A DNA stretch of 29,772 nt, from the NCBI GenBank assembly GCA_039029915.1, contig JBCCFD010000037.1, forward strand, positions 1 through 29,772, written 5' to 3'. The notes under the pieces are model-generated. The model saw nothing but the letters and a program-made list of their open reading frames with translations. It ran no database searches and was not told the DNA's origin. Both the position numbers and the translations under genes were made by a program. Source of the stretch: QQUD01 sp039029915 (lineage in GTDB: Bacteria > Chloroflexota > Anaerolineae > Promineifilales > Promineifilaceae). Positions 1 through 6,678 of this stretch are shown here, in pieces (the stretch's first letter is position 1; every line of letters begins with the position of its first letter).

Positions 1-906
1 CGAGGTGATTTAGCAGTTGCCTTTGAACGCCTGCGCAATCAGCTTGAAGAAGAGGGTTTATTTGACCCTAGCCACAAAAAACCCATTCCCCGCTTTCCCC
101 AAAAGATTGGTATTGTCACTTCAGCAGATGCGGCCGCCTTGCGTGATATTGTTAATGTGCTTCGCCGTCGTTATCCGCTAGTTTCAGTTTTAGTGGCGCC
201 AACTTTGGTACAAGGGAATCAGGCTCCCGCCCAAATTGTTCGCTCTTTAAAATGGCTAGACGGTCGTAATGATATCGACACGATTTTGGTAACGCGAGGC
301 GGGGGGGCAATCGAAGATTTATGGGCATTTAACGATGAGGAGGTTGCCCGAGCCATTTTTAATGCTAAACATCCCATTATTAGCGGAGTAGGGCATGAGA
401 TCGATTTTACAATATCCGATTTTGTAGCAGATTTAAGAGCACCAACCCCTTCAGCTGCAGCGGAGCTTGCCGTGCCCGATCGAGAAGAGCTGCTCGTGGG
501 CATCCAATCGATCCAGCAGCGTTTGGCCATTGAAATGACAGATCGGCTCACAAATGCCCAGCTTAAACTGCAATCTTTCGCCCAATCGCTCCAGCTATTG
601 AATCCCCAACGGGCTGTTGACAACAATAGTCAGAAGTTAGACACACTGATGATTCGATTGGACAACATCATGTATCGGCTGCTCGAACAAAAGCGAACCC
701 ACTTTGAACGGGTCAGCGCTGAGCTTGAAGCGATGAGTCCTTTGGCGACGCTGGGGCGTGGCTATGCCATCGTGCGGGATGAAAACGGCCGTTTATTGCG
801 TCATGTTGCGGATATTCAGTCAGGCATGGCTGTGGAAATCCAGCTCGCTAACGGCACGGTTAAAGCGATCATTCAAGAAACTACGGAGGATAAACCTTCA
901 TCATGA
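1..906 (+). CDS. xseA: Exodeoxyribonuclease VII large subunit (5'-truncated by window edge)
   Basis: Large, catalytic subunit of exonuclease VII, which degrades single-stranded DNA from both ends into acid-soluble oligonucleotides together with XseB. The reading frame is open from base 1, so the N-terminal OB-fold part lies outside the window and 301 residues are visible. Recognisable family blocks are KIGIVTSADAAALRDI, the TRGGGAIEDLWAFNDE block and the SGVGHEIDFTISDFVADLRAPTPSAAAE block, followed by the long helical C-terminal region and a closing LGRGYAIV segment typical of XseA. Its TGA overlaps the ATG of the next gene (ATGA), so the two are probably translationally coupled. The partner xseB lies about 1.5 kb downstream, after two unrelated genes. 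A copy of the ACGGCCGT palindrome sits at 785-792. Confidence 0.96.
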   Translation, partial: RGDLAVAFERLRNQLEEEGLFDPSHKKPIPRFPQKIGIVTSADAAALRDIVNVLRRRYPLVSVLVAPTLVQGNQAPAQIVRSLKWLDGRNDIDTILVTRGGGAIEDLWAFNDEEVARAIFNAKHPIISGVGHEIDFTISDFVADLRAPTPSAAAELAVPDREELLVGIQSIQQRLAIEMTDRLTNAQLKLQSFAQSLQLLNPQRAVDNNSQKLDTLMIRLDNIMYRLLEQKRTHFERVSAELEAMSPLATLGRGYAIVRDENGRLLRHVADIQSGMAVEIQLANGTVKAIIQETTEDKPSS

Positions 907-1889
907 GTCAATTGGTTATCACGCGGAATATTGGGGAAACAGCCGTTGCTAAGCTAACGCACGCTAGGCTTGGCTTTTCGCATAACAAACCTGATGTGTC
1001 GTGGACCCAACAAATGTTAATTGCCAATGCAAAGAACGCAGAAGCCCTTGTTTGCTTGTTAAGCGACAAAATGAGTGCCGAGGTGATGGATGCGCTGCCT
1101 AATTTAAAGCTGATTGCGAATGTAGCGGTTGGATACGACAATATCGACGTTCAAGCCGCTACTGAGCGTGGCATTATTGTGACCAACACCCCAGATGTCC
1201 TGACTGAAACAACAGCCGATTTGGCATTTGCGCTCCTTTTGGCAATTGCCCGCCGTATTCCTGAATCAGATAGCTACATGCGGGCTGAAAAATATACTCG
1301 CTTTGAGCTTTTTCCTGATATGTTGGGGATGGATGTGTGCGGCAAAACGTTAGGCATTGTGGGAATGGGGCGCATTGGAACGGCCGTCGCACGTCGAGGT
1401 GCACTAGGATTCAGCATGCCGATTTTATATTGTGGTCGAAGCCAAAATGAGGCCGCCGCTGCTGAATTTGGAGCAACATTTGTTTCTTTTAACGAGTTGC
1501 TTGCTAAAAGTGATTTTGTATCGGTCAATGTTGCTTTAACTCCTGAGACGACCCATCTGTTTGATATCAATACTTTTCGGAAAATGAAACAAACGGCCTG
1601 TCTGATTAACACGGCAAGAGGACCCGTTGTGAAAGAGGCCGATTTAGTGACTGCGCTCAAGACGGGACTTCTTCGAGGTGCAGCGCTGGATGTCTTTGAA
1701 TTTGAGCCCAAAATGGTGGCGGGCTTGGCAGATATTCATGATAAGCTGGTTGTGACACCGCATATTGGCAGCGCCACGATCGATACCCGCCACAAAATGG
1801 CTGATATTGCCGTGAACAATGTGCTGGCTTATTTTGCCGGAGAACGGCCGTTAACAATGGTCAATCCTGAGGTCTTTGATAACCAATGA
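903..1889 (+). CDS. D-isomer-specific 2-hydroxyacid dehydrogenase (glyoxylate/hydroxypyruvate reductase-like)
   Basis: NAD(P)H-dependent cytoplasmic oxidoreductase that reduces a 2-keto acid, with glyoxylate or hydroxypyruvate as likely substrates. The protein has 328 residues, normal for the family. The Rossmann motif GIVGMGRIG is at about residues 151-159. The family catalytic triad is in place: Arg239 in TARGPV, Glu268 in FEFEP and His287 in TPHIGSA, with the usual spacing. The N-terminal half holds the substrate-domain block with NVAVGYDNID and NTPDVLTETTADLAFALLL. The start ATG at 903 overlaps the xseA stop, and the stop overlaps the start of the Nudix gene, so it sits inside a coupled operon. 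The exact substrate cannot be read from sequence: glyoxylate reductase (GyaR), GhrB and phosphoglycerate dehydrogenase relatives look alike here. Copies of ACGGCCGT occur at 1380 and 1844. Confidence 0.92.
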   Translation: MSQLVITRNIGETAVAKLTHARLGFSHNKPDVSWTQQMLIANAKNAEALVCLLSDKMSAEVMDALPNLKLIANVAVGYDNIDVQAATERGIIVTNTPDVLTETTADLAFALLLAIARRIPESDSYMRAEKYTRFELFPDMLGMDVCGKTLGIVGMGRIGTAVARRGALGFSMPILYCGRSQNEAAAAEFGATFVSFNELLAKSDFVSVNVALTPETTHLFDINTFRKMKQTACLINTARGPVVKEADLVTALKTGLLRGAALDVFEFEPKMVAGLADIHDKLVVTPHIGSATIDTRHKMADIAVNNVLAYFAGERPLTMVNPEVFDNQ

Positions 1890-2344
1890 GCCTGCGCTTG
1901 AAGCTCATGTACCGCGCCGCCACGATTTATTGGCAGGTGTTTAAGCCATTGACGTTGGGTGTTAAAGCATTGCTCATTCTGGATAAGAAAGTGCTTTTGG
2001 TTAAACACAGCTATCAAGATGGCTGGTTTTTGCCCGGAGGTGGTGTCAAGCGACGCGAGACTTTGGAAACGGCCATTCGTCGCGAATGCCGTGAAGAAAT
2101 AGGTGCAACATTGGCTAACTTGCAGCTATTTGGCACTTACTCTTCTATCAACGAAAAGAAAAACGATCACGTGGTGGTTATGCTTAGTACCAACTTTGAC
2201 TACAAAGGCCCAAACGACCGCGAAATTGTAGAAGCGAAATTGTTTGATCTCAATCAGCTTCCTGATAACATATCTCCCGGTACGAAAAATCGACTCAACG
2301 AATATTTATCTAATAACCAAGCCCCATTTATTGGCGATTGGTAA
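1886..2344 (+). CDS. Nudix hydrolase
   Basis: Small 152-residue pyrophosphohydrolase that cleaves a nucleoside diphosphate linked to some other moiety. A complete Nudix box is visible and fits G-x5-E-x7-R-E-U-x-E-E-x-G-U exactly: GGVKRRE, then TLETAIR, then RECREEIGA. It is preceded by the usual LLILDKKVLLVKHSY strand pair and WFLPGGG. The N-terminus is a short hydrophobic and basic stretch (LKLMYRAATIYWQVFKPL) that could be an extra amphipathic helix. The start ATG overlaps the preceding stop as ATGA. It is followed 17 bases later by xseB. The substrate is not predictable; it could be a housecleaning enzyme for oxidised or damaged nucleotides, which would fit a DNA-repair operon, but that is inference. 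Confidence 0.9.
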   Translation: MSLRLKLMYRAATIYWQVFKPLTLGVKALLILDKKVLLVKHSYQDGWFLPGGGVKRRETLETAIRRECREEIGATLANLQLFGTYSSINEKKNDHVVVMLSTNFDYKGPNDREIVEAKLFDLNQLPDNISPGTKNRLNEYLSNNQAPFIGDW

Positions 2345-2361
2345 AGACAGGTGTGAATCCT

Positions 2362-2586
2362 ATGTCAGAAATTGAAACTCTACCTTTTGAAGAAGCTTTG
2401 CAACAGCTTGAAGAGATTGTAACCAAATTAGAAATTGGCGAGCTAAATCTTGAAGACTCCCTCAACTTATTTGAACAAGGGCAAAAGCTGGCTCAGCTTT
2501 GTCAAACACAGCTTTCTGATGCCTCATTGCGCGTTGAGCAGTTAACAACCGATGGCGAAATTGCTGATATCTCTGACCTCAAATAG
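2362..2586 (+). CDS. xseB: Exodeoxyribonuclease VII small subunit
   Basis: Small helical subunit of exonuclease VII that binds and stabilises XseA. The 74 residues match the family in length and in the two-helix pattern: FEEALQQLEEIVTKLEIGELNLEDSLNLFEQGQKLAQ is the hallmark, here read in pieces. I place the start at ATG 2362 (MSEIETLPF). A longer in-frame reading from TTG 2338 would overlap the Nudix stop and add an unsupported tail. A purine-rich GACAGG lies upstream of the ATG. It closes the xseA cluster, and the gene after it has its own promoter region. Confidence 0.93.
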   Translation: MSEIETLPFEEALQQLEEIVTKLEIGELNLEDSLNLFEQGQKLAQLCQTQLSDASLRVEQLTTDGEIADISDLK

Positions 2587-2653
2587 CAATAGATTTTTGT
2601 ATCAACCTCAAATTCAATTTAGGAATCTAACAGACTCTTTACTTAAGAAGTGC

Positions 2654-2659
2654 TATACT
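2654..2659 (+). promoter_or_regulatory. Candidate extended -10 promoter for ftsY/prfB
   Basis: In the 211-base gap between xseB and ftsY, TGCTATACT gives an extended -10 element (TG, one base, then TATACT at 2654-2659). The -35 region about 17 bases upstream (near 2631-2636) is poor, as expected for extended -10 promoters. The position leaves a leader of roughly 130 bases before ftsY. The call rests on motif resemblance only. Confidence 0.4.
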
Positions 2660-2797
2660 GTTATTTTGAGTAAAGATAGCCATCGCATGTGTGGCTCAAC
2701 GTTTGTTCTTTTGGCATTTTGGATTAATTTACCAACCCATTTGCGCAACTTCTGAACTCAAATAAATCAAAAGATTTCATCCATAGAGGAATAGCCA

Positions 2798-3700
2798 TTG
2801 TTTAAAAGTATTCGAGACTCCTTGACGCGTACAAGAGCGTCTGTATTTGGGCAAATTGCCTCAGTGCTTGGGGCTGGTGACATTGATGAAGAGACTTGGG
2901 AAGACTTAGAAGCCCTGCTTGTGCAAGCCGATGTTGGCGTGCCGACCACTTTAGAGATTATTGATACATTACAAGAACGTGTTCGCAAAGAAGGCTTAAT
3001 CAGAGCAGACCAGCTATTTAATGCCCTAAAGGAGGAACTGCGTGCCATCCTTGGGGAACAGCCCCCATTCAATCTAGATGATGATCGCTTATTGACGGTC
3101 GTGATGGTTGTGGGGGTCAATGGGTCAGGTAAAACAACAACGATAGGTAAATTATCACATCGTTATCAAGAAGCGGGCGAAAAAGTGATCTTGGCAGCTG
3201 CAGACACCTTTCGAGCTGCCGCGATTGATCAGCTGAAGATTTGGGGAGAACGGGCAGAAGTGCCGGTCATTTCTGGACAACCGAATGGCGACCCTGGTGC
3301 GGTAGCCTATGATGGCATTCGAGCTGCTCGTGCTCGGGGCTACAATTTGCTTTTTATTGACACAGCAGGTCGTCTTCATACAAAATATAATTTAATGAAA
3401 GAGCTTGAAAAGGTTAAAAGCGTCTGCCAAAAAAGCGTTCATCAGGCTCCACATGAGGTGCTTTTAGTTCTTGATGCGCCAACCGGTCAGAATGCGCTTT
3501 TACAAGCCAAGAACTTCAAAGAATCAGTCGGTGTGACTGGTGTCATCCTAACCAAGCTAGATGGGACGGCTAAAGGGGGAATGGTATTTGCCATTAATAA
3601 AGAGCTTGGTGTTCCCGTCCGTTTTATTGGGACTGGTGAAGGCATTCTTGACCTTGCTCCATTCAATGCCGATGAGTTTGTTGAGAGTTTGTTTGAGTAG
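2798..3700 (+). CDS. ftsY: Signal recognition particle receptor FtsY
   Basis: GTPase that docks SRP-ribosome complexes at the membrane for co-translational insertion. The 300 residues comprise the N and G domains with almost no acidic A domain, which is the short FtsY form. The P-loop GVNGSGKTT is at about 106-114, followed by the SRP-GTPase-specific DTFRAAAIDQLKIW insertion box, DTAGR (G3), LDAPTGQN and TKLDGTAKGG (G4). The start is TTG at 2798, supported by AGAGGA at 2785-2790 with 7 bases between. No ATG fits as well, and the N domain begins immediately (FKSIRDSLTRTRASVFGQI). Ffh is not in the window. FtsY rather than Ffh is chosen because the methionine-rich M domain is absent. Confidence 0.96.
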   Translation: MFKSIRDSLTRTRASVFGQIASVLGAGDIDEETWEDLEALLVQADVGVPTTLEIIDTLQERVRKEGLIRADQLFNALKEELRAILGEQPPFNLDDDRLLTVVMVVGVNGSGKTTTIGKLSHRYQEAGEKVILAAADTFRAAAIDQLKIWGERAEVPVISGQPNGDPGAVAYDGIRAARARGYNLLFIDTAGRLHTKYNLMKELEKVKSVCQKSVHQAPHEVLLVLDAPTGQNALLQAKNFKESVGVTGVILTKLDGTAKGGMVFAINKELGVPVRFIGTGEGILDLAPFNADEFVESLFE

Positions 3701-3829
3701 AAAGAATAGAGTCAAGAGTGGCGTAGAAAGTATTTTGGGTTTAGCTCAGGAATCTCTCAATCTCCAACCCTCTTAATCAACCAAGAGACCAGTACACTAA
3801 TAATTAACACATTAAAAGGAATCCTATAA

Positions 3830-4937
3830 ATGCAGCCAATAAGCGCAAAGTTAGAAAAGCTACAAGAAACCGTGAACATATTGCGGAGGCGGCTTTGACT
3901 TAGAGGTCAAGGAAGATAAGCTAACTCAGTTAGAAATCATATCTGCAGAGCCTGGATTTTGGGATGATTCAACCAAAGCACAGGCAGCAATGCGCGAAAT
4001 TACGACGCTTCGAGGCCAAGTTGATGTGTGGAAAAATCTATCACAGCGATTAGAAGATACACTTGAACTCGCTATGATGGAGGATGACGCGTTACTTGAT
4101 GACATCGAAAGTGAATCGCAAGAGATTGAGAAGCTGGTTGAACAATTAGAATTTGAGACACTTTTTTCAGAAAAATACGATAATGAAAATGCAATTCTTG
4201 CTTTGCACGCAGGTGCTGGGGGAACAGAAGCCCAAGATTGGGCACAGATGCTCGAGCGGATGTTCATGCGCTGGGCTGAAGCAAATGATCTGAAAATTGA
4301 AATTATTGATTACTCGTCTGGTGATGAGGCTGGCTTGAAAAGCACAATGATTTCATTTAAAGGGGAATATGCATACGGCCGTTTAAAGTCAGAGCGCGGC
4401 GTACATCGGTTGGTACGCATCTCTCCATTTGATTCCTCAAACCGCCGCCACACCTCTTTTGCAAAAGTGGAAGTGTGGCCTGATGTGGCAGAAGAAATTG
4501 AGATTGAAATCGATGATAAAGATTTACGAATCGATCGCTTTCGAGCCAGCGGGGCTGGTGGTCAGCACGTCCAAAAGAACGAAACAGCGATTCGGATTAC
4601 CCATCACCCCACAGGCATCGTTGTTTCTTGCCAAAATCAACGCTCTCTAACCCAGAATATGCAGGTTGCCATGAACATTCTTAAGTCTCAACTGCTTGAT
4701 CTTGAGCGACGAAAGCAAGAGGCTGAGATGGCTAACCTCAAGGGGGAAGACGTTGACGCAGGCTGGGGCAGCCAAATTCGTTCCTATGTGCTGCATCCTT
4801 ATAAGATGGTTAAAGACCATCGCACCGGGTTTGAAGTTGGGAACGCTCAATCGGTTATTGATGGGAATTTGGATGGGTTTATTGAAGCTTATTTGCGCCA
4901 TACGATTGGTGAAGTTACGACAGGAAGCGAATCATAG
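3830..4937 (+). CDS. prfB: Peptide chain release factor 2, expressed by programmed +1 frameshift
   Basis: Class I release factor that reads UAA and UGA and triggers peptide release. The gene is in two frames: 22 codons from ATG 3830 end at CTT (3893-3895) followed by an in-frame TGA, and the rest continues in +1 from GAC at 3897. The joined product has about 368 residues, the normal RF2 length. After the shift the protein reads DLEVKEDKLTQLE, the conserved RF2 start. The stop-codon-recognition tripeptide SPF is at about 198-200 (RISPFDSSNRRHTSF) and the peptidyl-transferase GGQ motif at about 243-245 (SGAGGQHVQ). AAAAGGA at 3814-3820 is the ribosome binding site. A gene caller that ignores the shift would start it wrongly at 3990. 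Regulation is presumably by RF2 level, as in other bacteria. Confidence 0.96.
3885..3899 (+). promoter_or_regulatory. prfB +1 programmed frameshift site
   Basis: The site shows an internal Shine-Dalgarno-like GGAGG (3885-3889), three bases, then the slippery CTT followed by TGA C (3893-3899). This is the same spacing as the well-known bacterial prfB site. Low RF2 slows termination at the TGA and favours the shift into +1, giving an autoregulatory loop. The SD-like sequence differs from the Escherichia coli one (AGGGGG), but the CTTTGAC core is identical. Confidence 0.93.
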
Positions 4938-5018
4938 AAACGATGCCCCCTGTTGGGTAAGTAAACGACTCATCGTACGGTAACTATCAAAATGAAGTTT
5001 GTGTTTGGAGAATAATCT

Positions 5019-6413
5019 ATGTCAAAGCGTAAAAGCAGTCCTCGAGGCAGACCAAGATCTAAAAGCCGCACCACATCTTCTCGCCGACCGGCGAGTCGCG
5101 GGACGTCTTCGACCCGTCGCGGGAGCGGCGTGAAACGAACGCGACCATCGGTGCGATCTAGCTCGCGCCAATCAAAGGTTAAACGTAACCCATTGCCCAA
5201 AGCGCCGCCTCGTCGGACGATCCAAACTTCTCCCTCAATTCGGTCTCAAGCATCAGGCAATCGCTCAATGCCTCGCGCAAAATCGACCGGTGGAACCCGG
5301 TCAATGCCTCGCACCGAATCGTCGTCACAACAAGACAGCTTGATGATGCAGTTAAATCAATCTCGAAATCAATTTGCTCGCCTAGAAGGGGCTGCTCAAC
5401 TGCCTGATATTTATGACGCGATTGGTGAAATTGATAAGCAATTGATTCAATTGCCCATCGCTTTGGAAACGCTGCGCACGCGTGGCTATGTTCATTCAGG
5501 TCAAATTGAAGATGAGCTTGAGGCGATTGACGATCAGTGGGATGATGTTCGACCCCGCATTGATGTGGCGTTAAAAAATCATGTTCGTCGCCTGGATTCC
5601 GAAATGGATCAGGTTGAAAGACGAATAAACTCTCTTGGGAATCGATTAAATTCCTCTGCTGTTAGCAATGTGGACATGGCGGTTGATTCACTAGAAAGGG
5701 AAGTGCAGTCAGCCAGAACGGCCGTTTCTGGCTTATACAGCGGCATTGATCAATCGCTTGATCGCATTGCTTGGCAAATTCGCAAACAAAATTCGATGCT
5801 AGATATCCTAGATGATTCGCAAGCTATCATCATGCGTGAAGCTGAAGGGCCGCTGCTGGTGGTAAACGCCGAGTGGCAGCAGGATGGTGAGGATGGGCCA
5901 GATGGAATCTTGGTTCTCACGGATCAGCGGCTACTTTTTGAGCAACGAGAAGAAGTGGTTACTAAGAAACGGTTTGGCCTATTTAAAGTTGAATCAGAAA
6001 TGATTCAAGAGCTAAAGCTTGAAATTTCCGTTCACGATATTGATTCAGTGGAACACGCCAAAGAAGGGGGCTTCTTAGGTATGGGCAAAGATGATATTTT
6101 GAGCCTGATATGCTCCGCATCAGCCCCAGTTTCCAGAGCACGATTCCACTTGGATGGTCAACGTTCAGAAGATTGGGCCGCAATGCTCAAGCGGGTGCAA
6201 ACGGGCGATATTGATAAAGAGCGGGCGGATGAATATCTTGACGAGATTGATGTGGCTGAAGAAACGGCCGCTTCTTTTCCCGAACTGTGCCCCACCTGCT
6301 TTGCCACTGTTCCGCCACAGCCCCGTGGGATCATCAGCTATACCTGTGAGTTTTGTGGTTCGGTTATCGAGCCAGGTGTTGGAAAAAATGCCGAATCTGA
6401 GTCAGAAGAATAG
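5019..6413 (+). CDS. Uncharacterised protein: basic disordered tail, helical region, PH-like domain, C-terminal zinc ribbon
   Basis: I do not recognise this 464-residue gene as a named family. Residues 1-105 are extremely rich in Arg, Ser, Lys and Pro (many SR/RS pairs, with an imperfect repeat around SMPRAKSTGG and SMPRTESS) and should be disordered and nucleic-acid- or membrane-binding. Residues about 105-260 are helical with coiled-coil character. Residues about 274-395 look like a bacterial PH/GRAM-like beta domain (EGPLLVVNAEW, ILVLTDQRLLFEQRE, then VHDIDSVEHAKEGGFLGMG). The C-terminus has two CxxC pairs, CPTC at 424-427 and CEFC at 443-446, forming a zinc ribbon. There is no signal peptide and no transmembrane segment. 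GGAG at 5007-5010 is the ribosome binding site. The gene lies between prfB and the rpoC promoter, so it may be co-transcribed with prfB. Confidence 0.75.
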   Translation: MSKRKSSPRGRPRSKSRTTSSRRPASRGTSSTRRGSGVKRTRPSVRSSSRQSKVKRNPLPKAPPRRTIQTSPSIRSQASGNRSMPRAKSTGGTRSMPRTESSSQQDSLMMQLNQSRNQFARLEGAAQLPDIYDAIGEIDKQLIQLPIALETLRTRGYVHSGQIEDELEAIDDQWDDVRPRIDVALKNHVRRLDSEMDQVERRINSLGNRLNSSAVSNVDMAVDSLEREVQSARTAVSGLYSGIDQSLDRIAWQIRKQNSMLDILDDSQAIIMREAEGPLLVVNAEWQQDGEDGPDGILVLTDQRLLFEQREEVVTKKRFGLFKVESEMIQELKLEISVHDIDSVEHAKEGGFLGMGKDDILSLICSASAPVSRARFHLDGQRSEDWAAMLKRVQTGDIDKERADEYLDEIDVAEETAASFPELCPTCFATVPPQPRGIISYTCEFCGSVIEPGVGKNAESESEE

Positions 6414-6485
6414 GTCTTTGCAAAAAACGGCCGTTTTGATACAATATTCGTTCGGCAATTTTAATGAACTTTTTATGTATAGCTG

Positions 6486-6513
6486 TTGACACATTGATAA
6501 CTGCCTTTATAAT
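6486..6513 (+). promoter_or_regulatory. Strong sigma70-type promoter for rpoC
   Basis: A perfect -35 TTGACA (6486-6491) and a perfect -10 TATAAT (6508-6513) are separated by 16 bases. This predicts a start near 6520 and a leader of about 155 bases before rpoC. It is the best promoter match in the window and supports rpoC being transcribed on its own, rather than as the tail of an rpoB operon. Confidence 0.85.
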
Positions 6514-6547
6514 TAAGATAAGTTATGATACTGTTTTGTAAGTAGTC

Positions 6548-6579
6548 GAGAGCGTTGGCGTTTTTTGCCTAACGCTCTC
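6548..6579 (+). terminator. Leader hairpin upstream of rpoC (possible attenuator)
   Basis: The arm GAGAGCGTTGGC (6548-6559) pairs with GCC-TAACGCTCTC (6567-6579) across a T-rich loop, giving a 12-bp stem with one bulge. It is followed by TTTCTGTGTTT, a weak U-tract. It lies between the consensus promoter and the rpoC start, where an attenuator or processing site would sit. The U-run is too interrupted for a confident terminator call. Confidence 0.5.
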
Positions 6580-6678
6580 TTTCTGTGTTTCAAAGCACAG
6601 TCATTCCCCAATTGCCGAAAAATTTTTTTGAAGAGTGTATGAAGGGTTGGAGCATCAATTTCCTTGGGAGGTCATTTA

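Noticed and set aside
3990..4937. RF2 starting at ATG 3990
   Set aside because: The frame is continuous with conserved RF2 sequence upstream to the CTTTGAC site, so this ATG is internal.
6664..6678. TTG 6664 as rpoC start
   Set aside because: It would put the good GGGAGG site inside the gene; GTG 6679 has the proper spacing.
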